Under the pieces are notes generated by a model, which searched no databases, was not told the DNA's origin, and saw nothing but the letters and a program-made list of their open reading frames with translations. From Pontibacter ummariensis (GTDB lineage: Bacteria; Bacteroidota; Bacteroidia; Cytophagales; Hymenobacteraceae): 64,000 nucleotides of DNA. The stretch is taken from assembly GCF_900188175.1 (NCBI RefSeq), contig NZ_FZOQ01000008.1, forward strand, positions 152,052-216,051, given 5' to 3'. Shown piece after piece: positions 51,481-59,863 of the stretch (position 1 is the first letter of the stretch; every line of letters begins with the position of its first letter). The translations under genes and the position numbers were made by a program.

Positions 51481-53004
51481 TTATGCAAAATGACGCGCCA
51501 GGAAATCATGCGCATTCCGGAATAAAAAGTTCTGTACCACCTCGTCTGCATCACGCATGTCAATGCCTGCCTCCGGGGCATACTTCTCAAAGGCCCCCTT
51601 GAGTTTTTCGGGTAAATCTTTGAAATGGCTGGCGTTCGGGCAGAACTTCACGGCATGAATAAAGCCGTCGTAATCGGTGCCGACGCAAATGTGCTTCCAA
51701 GGGTTTACCCCATCCAACTGCTGCCCGACCTTCACAATATGGAAGATGTTATTGACCATGTGCCGCATGTGCAGCTCTTCCAACTCGTGCGTATTTAAAC
51801 TGAAGGGAACTCTTATGCCGCTGTTACTCTCCTGTGCCTCTTCTTCGTCATTGTCATCCTCCGCCGCTTCATAGCCTGCAGTATGGAACAACTCCCGCTC
51901 TGCCGTAGAGACAAACTCCTTCTGGAAAGTCTTCTGACCCACGTGCAGCTTCACCTCTGCCCCCAGGATGCGCTCATCAAAGGAGATGCCCAGCAAACCG
52001 CAGGATAACAGCACCTGCATAATGTCTTCGTCATACAAATTGATGGAAGTGGGGTTGAACAGGGTATCGGGCAGGTAGCCTTCGGGTTTATCGTACACAA
52101 CCTTCACACAGCCCTCGCCTTCATGCTCCTTCAGCTTCCGGATCGGCATGTTCTGATAGGAGAAGCCTGTTACCCCAATATGGGAGGCAATCAACGGGAT
52201 ACCTTCCCAGCCCTGCTCCTTTCGTAGGTCGTACAGCATCTTTCTCGCCTTCAGGCTCATGTGCTTTATATCCACCAGCACCTGGTAAGGTAAACCGGTA
52301 TAGCATTTTAGAATCAGCTCTTTCCCGGACTCCTCCAATCCGTTGCCTCTGGGGATGAACTCACTTTTCCCGAAGAGCTTGATGCCGAAGGCATGGTTGC
52401 AGAAGACGTTCTGACTTAAGTGGGTGATGGTGAGGTACAGCAGGCGGGGCATGTCCGGATGACGCACAAACCCCTCTAAGTTGGCTAAAATACGGCTGGT
52501 ATCCTCGTGCTCGTTTTTTCCATAGTAAAACGCGTGCCCCCCTTCCACGTTAAAGATCAGGTGGAGCGTTTCTGTGTCGTCCGCATTGTAATCCTGAAAG
52601 CTCCTGAGCACCTTAATTCTTTTGACTCCGCCCGTAGCAGGGTCAGGGTTTTGCTGCACACGCAAGAGGTTCTGATACTCCTGTTGTAACAGTTCGTAAT
52701 AGGGCGTCTCGCCAGAGGCGATGCGTTTCAGTTGCCCCACCTGCAGGTATTTGCCTAACAGCGGAGAAGCCTCGTATAACAGGTTCCTTTGGGCAATAGC
52801 CATTTCCAGGGGATGCAAGGTGGCACAAACCAAATTACTCCCTCCTTCCGCCAGTTGGCAGAGGCTGCTTTTGGAGTCTACCTCGTTCCCCAGTACATCA
52901 TCCACTTTTACAGCAACTTTATCCCAGCAACTGATCCTACCCTCGCCAGGCAGTTGGAACATAGGTTTTAAAGAGGTATGACAGTGTAAGTCAAAAACGT
53001 GCAT
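51481..53004 (-). CDS. Metal-dependent hydrolase, membrane-dipeptidase-like TIM barrel
   Basis: A protein of about 507 residues with a metal-site start VFDLHCHTSLKP (HxH, residues 7 and 9) and later candidate ligands in LIFNVEGGHAFYYG, ITHLSQNVFCNH, LIASHIGVTGF and CVGTDYDGFIHAVKFCP. The layout resembles M19 membrane dipeptidases and related amidohydrolases, although the M19 family has HxD at its N-terminus. An acidic insert (YEAAEDDNDEEEAQESNS) lies at about 400. The frame extends to 53115, but ATG at 53004 gives the conserved start. It has no signal peptide. The substrate is unknown; adjacency to arsM may be accidental. Confidence 0.72.
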   Translation of the reverse strand: MHVFDLHCHTSLKPMFQLPGEGRISCWDKVAVKVDDVLGNEVDSKSSLCQLAEGGSNLVCATLHPLEMAIAQRNLLYEASPLLGKYLQVGQLKRIASGETPYYELLQQEYQNLLRVQQNPDPATGGVKRIKVLRSFQDYNADDTETLHLIFNVEGGHAFYYGKNEHEDTSRILANLEGFVRHPDMPRLLYLTITHLSQNVFCNHAFGIKLFGKSEFIPRGNGLEESGKELILKCYTGLPYQVLVDIKHMSLKARKMLYDLRKEQGWEGIPLIASHIGVTGFSYQNMPIRKLKEHEGEGCVKVVYDKPEGYLPDTLFNPTSINLYDEDIMQVLLSCGLLGISFDERILGAEVKLHVGQKTFQKEFVSTAERELFHTAGYEAAEDDNDEEEAQESNSGIRVPFSLNTHELEELHMRHMVNNIFHIVKVGQQLDGVNPWKHICVGTDYDGFIHAVKFCPNASHFKDLPEKLKGAFEKYAPEAGIDMRDADEVVQNFLFRNAHDFLARHFA

Positions 53005-53362
53005 ATATAAATGAAGCTTAAAGGCAGGCGCAGTAAAAGAAGCCGGAACATAATTTCTTAGCGCGACACTCAGACATGTTGACAAACGACAGCACGAAGC
53101 CCACCTTTTCGCCATGCCTGCCCCACTGCTTACGGCCTAACAGAAGGTGCTGATGCAGTAGCCCGCAGTTTCCCAGGAAAAATACAAGGAGGCACTTATA
53201 GCTTTATAAAATGCAGTCTTCTCCGCTAGTGTAGGGTGATAAAGAGGTATAGGTCATAACAACATAGATGCGAACGAAAAGCAAGAGCCCCGCAAGTGCT
53301 ATACTTGCGGGGCTCCAGGTAAAAGCTTTTTGTTTGATGCTTTTCTTTTATGAGGGAACATG
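53005..53362. other. Intergenic region between the hydrolase gene and hemA (358 bases)
   Basis: Contains the hemA terminator near its right end and otherwise no gene. The promoter of the minus-strand hydrolase gene should lie close to 53005-53070; no consensus box was recognised. Confidence 0.4.
53285..53315 (-). terminator. Terminator after hemA
   Basis: A perfect 13-bp stem GAGCCCCGCAAGT/ACTTGCGGGGCTC with a 5-base loop lies 48 bases after the hemA stop on the minus strand. The GC-rich stem is strong; the following minus-strand sequence has only a weak T-run. Confidence 0.75.
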
Positions 53363-54634
53363 CTAGGCTTCCTGCTTCTCCAGGCTAAACAGGGCGCTCA
53401 GGCCTTGCAGTAAGGCTTCTGATTCGCCTCGCTGGCAGGCCGCCTTTAGCTCCAGGGCCGGCATCTTCACGATCTTGTTCAGAATGTTCTTGGTGAGGAC
53501 CTCCACCAATTGCTGCTCTTCTGCCCCCAGGTTCTTCAGGTAGCGGGCTACTTCCTGCTGCCGGATCTGCTCCAGGCGCTGTTTGAACTGCTGCAGGGCC
53601 GGCGACATCGCCATTTCGCGTGTCCAGGCGCTAAACTCCACGAGGGCCTCTGCCACAAGACCTTTTACTTCGGGGATGGCCGCAATGCGCTTTTCCAGGG
53701 CAGAGGTAGCCCTGTTCCGGATACTGTCGATGTTGTACACGCAAACACCGGCAAGGGATTCCAGGGCAGCATCTACGCTGCGTGGCATCGAGAGGTCGAT
53801 GAAGAACTTGGGGCTGCGTACGCCCTGCTTTTCAACGGTTTCTCTGGCAATGAAAAAACAGTCGCCAGGCACAGAGGAGATCACGACATCAGCTGCCTGT
53901 ATCTCTTGCCACACGTTCTCCCAATACACGGCCCTTGCCCCTGTTTTCTGCGCCAGCTCCAGAGCTTTGTGGTGCGTACGGTTTGCAATGATGATGTTGT
54001 TTACCGCTGACTTCTGGAAGTTATCGCACACGTTCGCTCCAATCTCTCCTACCCCGATCATCAAGACGCGCGGATTCTCCATGTTAGCGGTTAACTCCTC
54101 CACCAGCTCCACCGTGGCATAAGACACCGAGGCTGCCCCGTCGCGGAAAGCGGTCTGGTTTACCACCTGCTTGTTCGTGGCAAAAATGGTATGCATTAAG
54201 CGGTGCAAAAAAGGGCCGGCCATGCCGGCATCCGCTGCCCACTGGTAGGCTTTCTTGACCTGGTTCAGGATCTGCATGTCCCCCACCACCTGCGACTCCA
54301 GGCCCAGCCCTACATAAAACAAATGCTGTACAGCCTCCTGATGGCTGGTAATGTGCCGAAAGTAAGGCGTGATCTCTTTCGTGGCAATAAAGCCTTTCTC
54401 GAGGGCGATCAGCTTGATGATTTCGCGGGAATAATCGTTGTCAGCGGCGTAGTAAACTTCTGTACGGTTACAGGTAGAAAGCACCAGCACATCCTGCGCT
54501 CCGGTAAACTCCTTTATCTTGTCCAACAGGTTCCTGCAGCCGATCTCGTTTAAGGAAACGGCCTCACGAACAGCAATAGGTGCGTTTTTATAGGATAGTG
54601 TAAGTACTTTAAACTGATTTTGCATCTTCTTCAT
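53363..54634 (-). CDS. hemA: Glutamyl-tRNA reductase
   Basis: Makes glutamate-1-semialdehyde from Glu-tRNA, the first committed step of haem synthesis by the C5 pathway. The catalytic cysteine is Cys55 in VLSTCNRTEVYYA, with SYKNAPIAVREA before it. HLFYVGLGLESQVVGDMQIL (parts) follows, the NADPH domain has VLMIGVGEIGANVCDNF and IIANRTHHKALELA, and a dimerisation domain follows to the end (about 424 residues). The frame extends to 54691, but ATG at 54634 (MKKMQNQFKV) starts at the conserved N-terminus; ATG at 54625 is an alternative. It is monocistronic here and neighbours a four-gene signalling operon, which may be relevant because haem is also a likely sensor cofactor. Confidence 0.94.
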   Translation of the reverse strand: MKKMQNQFKVLTLSYKNAPIAVREAVSLNEIGCRNLLDKIKEFTGAQDVLVLSTCNRTEVYYAADNDYSREIIKLIALEKGFIATKEITPYFRHITSHQEAVQHLFYVGLGLESQVVGDMQILNQVKKAYQWAADAGMAGPFLHRLMHTIFATNKQVVNQTAFRDGAASVSYATVELVEELTANMENPRVLMIGVGEIGANVCDNFQKSAVNNIIIANRTHHKALELAQKTGARAVYWENVWQEIQAADVVISSVPGDCFFIARETVEKQGVRSPKFFIDLSMPRSVDAALESLAGVCVYNIDSIRNRATSALEKRIAAIPEVKGLVAEALVEFSAWTREMAMSPALQQFKQRLEQIRQQEVARYLKNLGAEEQQLVEVLTKNILNKIVKMPALELKAACQRGESEALLQGLSALFSLEKQEA

Positions 54635-55070
54635 ATCAGGTCTGGTACAAATTTCCGCAAAAGCCTCAGGTATAAATATGATAATTGTCACTTGCTGCTG
54701 CGACTTATATCACCATCTGCTCCTGAAGCTGCTAATTTTGTGTGATCTACAGGAACCTTATCAGCATTTGGAGAAGCTTTAACAGCTCGGTGTAATGCAC
54801 AAAATACCAGAAGAAAACAAAAGGAGGGCTTGCCTATGGGAGTCCCCAGGACAGGGAAGTAGAAAGGGACAGGGCGATCTTAACGCAGGAAAGACGGCCT
54901 TAGCTACCAAGGTGTCCTCCCGAATACGCCGGAGGCATGAACTGAAAAAGGCCTGCAGGCTTGCGAGATTTAAAACAGCATCCCCAACACACTCTCTCCT
55001 AGAAGTTGAAATGAAAGATCCCGTGGCTTTTCACAAGATTAATCATATGAAGGGACACGTATAGCTGGGT
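54635..55070. other. Intergenic region between hemA and the signalling operon (436 bases)
   Basis: An 89-codon frame on the plus strand (54795-55064) is present but has no recognisable motif and unusual composition, so it is not called. The hemA promoter should lie in 54635-54720, where AT-rich sequence (ATATTTATA on the minus strand) is found; no firm -7/-33 pair was identified. Confidence 0.4.
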
Positions 55071-55117
55071 TAAAAAATAAGGCAGGCTCCGATGTACAGC
55101 GCCTGCCTTATTTTTTA
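55071..55117 (-). terminator. Terminator of the signalling operon
   Basis: A perfect 17-bp stem TAAAAAATAAGGCAGGC/GCCTGCCTTATTTTTTA with a 13-base loop overlaps the stop codon of the receiver-CRP gene. The arms carry A/T runs, so it can act on both strands. Confidence 0.85.
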
Positions 55118-56176
55118 GTTTCGCATACGGGCCAGTTTGTCCGGGTTCAGGATCATGATTCTGCTACCCTGGCTGTCGATGAGCTTTTCATCTTTGAAGT
55201 CTGCCAGGGTGCGGATAACCGTCTCTTTAGAGGCACCTACGATGCTGGCCAGGTCCTCCCGCGAAATAGTGATCTGGGTCGTTTCGTTGCCTTCGTCCTG
55301 GTACTGCTTCTTTACCAACATCAGGGCCTCGGCTACGCGCTTGCGCACGGAGTTATAGGCGAGTTTTAAAAGGCGTTCTTCCCGGTCGGCCAGGTTATCG
55401 GACAGGATCTTGATAAACTTGTTGGCCACATCCCGGTTATGGTTCAGGAGCGAAAAGAAGTCCTCTTTTGAGATAACATACACCTCCGACTCCTCCAGGG
55501 CCATGGCCGATTCGCGGTAGCTTGTTTCCTCCAGCAGGTCCAGGTAGCCAATAAAGTCACCGTCCTTGTACAGGTTGGTAATGTACTCCCGGCCATCCTC
55601 ATTGGACTTGTAAGTTTTCACTTTTCCCTTGTTCAGGAAGTACAGGGCATTCGGGTGATTGCCTTCCAGAAACAGGTTCTGCTTCTTTTTGAAAACCGTG
55701 ACCTTCTGGTTATTAGAGATCAGCTTGTTCAGGTCCTCATAGCCTTTCGCCTCCTCTATAAAGTTATCCAGCCCTTCCGCGTTCTTCTTGAAGTCGGCCT
55801 TCAGGATTTCGTTCTTTTTCAGGCGCATCTCCACCACGTCCAGCAGTTCCAGATCGTCGAACGGCTTGATCAGGTAGTCGTCGGCCCCCAGGTTCATGCC
55901 TTTCCGGAAGTCCTCTTTCTCTGACTTTGCCGTGAGGAACACAAAAGGAATACCCGACGTGAGCGGATTCTTGCTCAGCATGTGCAGTACCCCATAGCCA
56001 TCCAACTGCGGCATCATGATATCGCAGATGATCAGGTCGGGCTGTTCTTTTTTGGCCAGTTCAACCCCTACCTTCCCGTTCTCGGCCTCCACTACCTCAT
56101 AATTGGCAAGTGTTAGAATCTCCGCTGTGTTTTCACGAATTTCCTGGCTGTCTTCAATAAGTAATATTTTCTTCAT
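55115..56176 (-). CDS. Receiver-CRP/FNR fusion transcription factor
   Basis: A 353-residue response regulator with an unusual output. Residues 1-120 are a receiver with acidic pocket Asp9 and phospho-acceptor Asp52 (IICDIMMPQLDGYG) and FLTAKSEKED, then YLIKPFDD with the conserved lysine. Residues about 150-265 form a cyclic-nucleotide-binding-type beta-roll (NLFLEGNHPNALYFLNKGKV in parts; DGDFIGYLDLL). Residues about 270-345 are a CRP-type winged helix (ISREDLASIVGASKETVIRTLADFK in parts). The frame extends to 56236, but ATG at 56176 begins MKKILLIEDSQ. It overlaps the upstream receiver-kinase gene by 23 bases. It is likely to bind DNA in response to phosphorylation by a kinase of the operon; the role of the CRP-like pocket is open. 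Confidence 0.91.
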   Translation of the reverse strand: MKKILLIEDSQEIRENTAEILTLANYEVVEAENGKVGVELAKKEQPDLIICDIMMPQLDGYGVLHMLSKNPLTSGIPFVFLTAKSEKEDFRKGMNLGADDYLIKPFDDLELLDVVEMRLKKNEILKADFKKNAEGLDNFIEEAKGYEDLNKLISNNQKVTVFKKKQNLFLEGNHPNALYFLNKGKVKTYKSNEDGREYITNLYKDGDFIGYLDLLEETSYRESAMALEESEVYVISKEDFFSLLNHNRDVANKFIKILSDNLADREERLLKLAYNSVRKRVAEALMLVKKQYQDEGNETTQITISREDLASIVGASKETVIRTLADFKDEKLIDSQGSRIMILNPDKLARMRN

Positions 56177-57404
56177 GGCTATTTGTTTTGGGAAGTGTAA
56201 TGGTGAATGTTGTGCCCTTGTCCAGCTCGCTCTCATAGTCCAGGCTACCGTTCATGATCTCAACGTATTTCTTTACGATGTTCAGTCCCAGTCCTGTTCC
56301 CTGTATGTTCGTGACATTGTGGGCGCGGAAAAACGGGGTAAACAAGTGCGCTTTGTCTGCCTCGGGTATGCCGATGCCCTCATCCTGCACGGTTATCTGC
56401 ACGCAGTTGTCCGGTGTTATCCCGGTCATAAAGTAAATGCTTTTGCCCTCGCCGGAGTATTTACTGCCATTCGACAGCAGGTTGATCATCACGTTCTTCA
56501 GCAACTGCTTGTCCATGTGCACCTCCTTCTCCCCGGTGTGCTGATAGCGGATCTGCTGGCCGGGCTTCAGGTAACCCTGCATTTCGTCCTTCACCTCTTT
56601 GGCAAAGTACTCCAGGTTAAAAGTAGTAGGCACATTGTAGATCTTGCCTTCCTCCATCCGGCTGATGGACAGGAAGTCGTTCAGGATATTGGTCAGATTA
56701 CTTACCGCCGACTTTATCCGGTCCACGTGCTTGAGCCGTTTGTCATCGTCGTCCGCGTTTTTGTACTTGGCAATGAGGGAGGCCGAAGACAGAACCGTGC
56801 TCAAAGGCGTCCGGAACTCGTGTGAGGCAATGGTCACAAAGCGGGACTTCAGTTCGTGCAGCTCTTTTTCCTTTTTGAGGGCCTTCTTAATTTCCTGCTG
56901 GGCCTCGTACAGGCTCCTGTTTGTCTGCTCCAGTTTGCGGATGGCATCGGCCAGTTCCTGCGTGCGCTCCTCTACCCGCTGCTCCAGCTCCATGTTCAGC
57001 CGCTGGATCTGCGCCAGGCTCTTGGCATGCTCAATGCTATAACGGATCGAGCGTTCCAGGTCAAAGGGATTGAAGGTGCCTTTAACCAGATAGTCCAGGG
57101 CGCCCGCGCGCATCGCTTTTTCATCTGTTTCGCGGTCTGTCTGCCCTGTAAGCAAAATGAAGGGCGCGGTGATGCCCTCTCCCACAGCCCGCGTGATCAG
57201 TTCCAAGCCATCATGTGCACCCAGGAAGAAATCCACCAGGTACACATCGTGCTTCCGCTGGTGAATCTGCTCCAGCGCTTCGGTAAAAGAAGAAGTCCAG
57301 TCGAGGAGATAATTTCGGCCGGGTATGTCATCCATAATATCCCGGGTGATGATGTAATCATCCTCATCATCGTCGATCAACAGTACTCTTATCTTATCGG
57401 GCAT
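56154..57404 (-). CDS. Receiver-histidine kinase fusion
   Basis: A 416-residue cytoplasmic protein. Residues 1-125 are a receiver with Asp11/12/13, phospho-acceptor Asp58 (VYLVDFFLGAHDG) and Lys107. A coiled coil (about 130-182) follows, then the kinase core with H-box His194 in IASHEFRTPLSTVL, N-box MINLLSNGSKYSGE, G1 VQDEGIGIPEAD and G2 GTGLGLNIVKKYVEI. The receiver is N-terminal, so it probably controls the kinase by phosphorylation, in contrast to classic hybrids with a C-terminal receiver. Its 3' end overlaps the receiver-CRP gene by 23 bases, which makes that its probable target. Confidence 0.93.
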   Translation of the reverse strand: MPDKIRVLLIDDDEDDYIITRDIMDDIPGRNYLLDWTSSFTEALEQIHQRKHDVYLVDFFLGAHDGLELITRAVGEGITAPFILLTGQTDRETDEKAMRAGALDYLVKGTFNPFDLERSIRYSIEHAKSLAQIQRLNMELEQRVEERTQELADAIRKLEQTNRSLYEAQQEIKKALKKEKELHELKSRFVTIASHEFRTPLSTVLSSASLIAKYKNADDDDKRLKHVDRIKSAVSNLTNILNDFLSISRMEEGKIYNVPTTFNLEYFAKEVKDEMQGYLKPGQQIRYQHTGEKEVHMDKQLLKNVMINLLSNGSKYSGEGKSIYFMTGITPDNCVQITVQDEGIGIPEADKAHLFTPFFRAHNVTNIQGTGLGLNIVKKYVEIMNGSLDYESELDKGTTFTITLPKTNSHEENITY

Positions 57405-57429
57405 GAAGGAAATCGCTTGGTTAACGGTG

Positions 57430-57879
57430 TTAGGGTTTAGGTAGTTCTACTATCTCGAACCAGTACTTGCTCAGGGTTTTCATCACATCCACCAGGGCAC
57501 CAAAGGTCACCGGCTTCGCAATAAAGGAGCTGACACCCAGGTCGTAGGTCTTCAGGATGTCCTCTTCGGCTTTGGACGTGGTCAGCACAACTACCGGAAT
57601 AACCCGCAGGTGCTCATCAGATTTAATTTCTTTTAGCGCCTCACGCCCGTCTTTCTTAGGCATGTTCAGGTCCAGCAAAATAAGGCCGGGGGTAGGGTAC
57701 TTCTCTTTGTCTGCATAGCTGTTGCGGTTGTGCAGGTAATCGAGCAACTCCTCCCCGTTCTCTACAAACTGCACCTGATTTGTCAGGCGGCTTTCGTCTA
57801 AGGCGTCCTTTACCAGCATGCGGTCTTCCGCATCATCGTCGGCAACAAGTATCACTATGGGTCTTTTATTTGATTGCAT
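57430..57879 (-). CDS. Single-domain response regulator (Rcp1-like)
   Basis: A 149-residue stand-alone receiver. Acidic pocket DDD at 14-16, phospho-acceptor Asp70 in LILLDLNMPKKDG, VVVLTTSKAEEDI and FIAKPVTFG with the conserved lysine. The extra loop NRNSYADKEKYPTPG is typical of Rcp1-type regulators used with phytochrome-like or PAS kinases. No output domain, so it may be a phospho-relay intermediate. It lies 10 bases after the PAS kinase and 25 bases before the receiver-kinase gene. Confidence 0.94.
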   Translation of the reverse strand: MQSNKRPIVILVADDDAEDRMLVKDALDESRLTNQVQFVENGEELLDYLHNRNSYADKEKYPTPGLILLDLNMPKKDGREALKEIKSDEHLRVIPVVVLTTSKAEEDILKTYDLGVSSFIAKPVTFGALVDVMKTLSKYWFEIVELPKP

Positions 57880-57889
57880 GCGTTTATTT

Positions 57890-59434
57890 TTATTCCTGAA
57901 TGTGTTTCATAGCAAGTAACACGATAAAGCGGGTGCCTACCCCGGGCTGACTTCTGGCCGTAATGTCGCCGCCGTGCCGCACCGCAATTTTCCGGCAGAT
58001 AGCCAGTCCGACCCCGGAGCCTTCATACTTCTGTCCTTCCAACCGCTGAAAAATGTTGAAGATCCGGTCCAGGTACTTTTCATCAAAGCCAATGCCGTTG
58101 TCCTCTACCGTGATCTCCACCAGCTCATCGCCTGGGGTGGCGGTCATGTGGGCCTGGCGTTGCAACTTATTTGCAAAGATACGAATGATTGGCTTCACAT
58201 CATCCTTGCGGAACTTGATGGCGTTGCTGATCAGGTTCTGGAAGAGCTGCCGCATCTGGGTTGGTTCCGCCTCTATAGTGGGTAATGGCGAGCGTTCTAT
58301 CACTGCCCCGGTTTGCTCGATCGTCACCTCCAGGTCCGACAGCACTTCGGTTAGTATGTGATCCAGGTCTACAGGCACAAATGGCTTGGACTTGGTCGTT
58401 ACCCGCGAAAAGGAGAGCAGGTCGTTGATCAGGTTTTGCATCCGAACGGCAGCATTGAGCATGCGGTCTACGTAATCTTTGCCCTGCTCGCTCAGGTTGT
58501 CGTACTCCTTGGTCTTCACCCGGTCCCCAAAGGCCTGTATCTTGCGCAGGGGCTCCTGCAAATCGTGCGAAGAGACATAGGCAAAGTCCTGCAGCTCCCG
58601 GTTGCTGCGCTCCAGCTCAGCGGCATAGCGGCGCAGCCTTTCTTCGCTTATCTTCTGCTGCGTGATGTCATGGATAAAGCCGGTATACACGGTTCGCTCC
58701 GCCAGGTGCACCTCGCTGATACTCAGGTACAGCGGAAAGATAGTGCCGTCCTTCTTCAACCCGGAAACTTCCCTGCCAATGCCGATGATGCGCCTCTCCC
58801 CGGTTTCGTGGTAGTGGTGCATGTAGTTGTCGTGCAGGCTGCGGTCTGGCTCCGGCATCAGGATGTTTATCTTTTTGCCCAGCAGCTCCTCTTCGGTATA
58901 GCCAAACAACCTGGCGGCGGAGGCGTTTACCATCTCCATTATCCCGCGCTTGTCGATGGTGATGATGCCATCCACGGCTGTCTGGATAATCGAGTTGATC
59001 TTGCTCTCACTTTCGCGCAAGGCAGCTTCTGCCTTTTTAAGCTCCGTGATGTCATGCACAATGCCTGTAAACAGCTGCTTATCCTGCAAGTTCACCTCAC
59101 TAATGCTTAAGCGAAAGGGGAACACAGTTCCGTCTTTCTTTTTGCCCAGCACTTCGCGTCCCTTGCCAATGATCTGCCCTACCCCGGTACGGTGGTAGTT
59201 CTCGATGTACTTGTCATGCAGGCTACGGTCAGGCTCGGGCATCAGGATGCTCACATTCTGGCCAATACACTCTTCGGGTTCATAGCCAAAAATACGTGCT
59301 GCCGCCGGGTTCATGGTTTCTATAACCCCATGCCGGTCGATGGTGATGATGCCATCAATCGCCGTATCAATAATAGCTTTTAAGCGGGTCTGGCTGTCCG
59401 TGCTGTTGTTCTGGTTATGGTGTGTTTCTTCCAA
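57890..59434 (-). CDS. Tandem FixL-like PAS sensor histidine kinase
   Basis: A 514-residue soluble kinase. Two closely similar PAS domains (about 17-134 and 146-262) both carry the FixL signature MPEPDRSLHDxY followed by IIGxGREVxGxKKDG. His73 and His201 align with the haem-ligating His200 of Bradyrhizobium FixL, and Arg93 and Arg221 with the oxygen-contacting Arg220; Arg206 of FixL is not conserved. The kinase core has H-box His290 in VSSHDLQEPLRKI, N-box LFQNLISNAIKFRK, G1 VEDNGIGFDEK and G2 GSGVGLAICRKI. It is the first gene of a four-gene signalling operon. Haem-based oxygen sensing is a sequence-based hypothesis. Confidence 0.92.
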   Translation of the reverse strand: MEETHHNQNNSTDSQTRLKAIIDTAIDGIITIDRHGVIETMNPAAARIFGYEPEECIGQNVSILMPEPDRSLHDKYIENYHRTGVGQIIGKGREVLGKKKDGTVFPFRLSISEVNLQDKQLFTGIVHDITELKKAEAALRESESKINSIIQTAVDGIITIDKRGIMEMVNASAARLFGYTEEELLGKKINILMPEPDRSLHDNYMHHYHETGERRIIGIGREVSGLKKDGTIFPLYLSISEVHLAERTVYTGFIHDITQQKISEERLRRYAAELERSNRELQDFAYVSSHDLQEPLRKIQAFGDRVKTKEYDNLSEQGKDYVDRMLNAAVRMQNLINDLLSFSRVTTKSKPFVPVDLDHILTEVLSDLEVTIEQTGAVIERSPLPTIEAEPTQMRQLFQNLISNAIKFRKDDVKPIIRIFANKLQRQAHMTATPGDELVEITVEDNGIGFDEKYLDRIFNIFQRLEGQKYEGSGVGLAICRKIAVRHGGDITARSQPGVGTRFIVLLAMKHIQE

Positions 59435-59863
59435 AGAAAGGTGTTTTTGATTTTAGGAAACAATGCTTTGCCCAGCGATCGCCAAACGATGTACAGGCCA
59501 GACTAAGGCAAGGCAAGGTGCAAAACAAAGAAAATAGCTAATAGCTTAAGATACTATTTTTTGCGGTATAATTATAGGAAAAGCCGCCTTGATCAGGCAA
59601 GGCCGCCTCAAAAATGATCAGCTTCCAAAACCAGTTCCCTCCCAGAATATAAGCCGAAGACACCAAGGGCTAGAAACGGTACCCTTTGCCTTCCTCTAAG
59701 CGACTTTCTCCTGAAACATCTCACCGCTCTCTGTTTTTGCTCCCGCCTGTGTACTGGCTGAGCCTTGCATGCCACTTACCTGCTTTATAGTAGTCTTAAA
59801 TAAAGATAAAGTTTAAACTTATCTTTTAAATAACGTAAAACAACGCATGGCAATACCTGTCGA
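59435..59863. other. Divergent intergenic region between the kinase operon and the TonB receptor (429 bases)
   Basis: No reading frame of interest. It should carry the operon promoter on the minus strand and the receptor promoter on the plus strand. Near its right end lies the imperfect palindrome at 59803-59825, listed separately. TATTTTTTG near 59552 is one base too long for a -7 consensus. Confidence 0.4.
59803..59825. promoter_or_regulatory. AT-rich inverted repeat upstream of the TonB-dependent receptor
   Basis: AAGATAA, a central A plus GTTTAAAC, and TTATCTT make a near-perfect palindrome 38 bases before the receptor start codon. It could be an operator for a dimeric regulator, such as a CRP-family or other HTH protein; which one is unknown. 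Confidence 0.4.

Noticed and set aside
54795..55064. An 89-codon plus-strand frame between hemA and the receiver-CRP gene
   Set aside because: Sequence is low-similarity, basic and unstructured, with no family features; most likely chance.
57890..59434. PAS duplication as two separate genes
   Set aside because: The reading frame is continuous with one kinase core; the repeats are domains of one protein.
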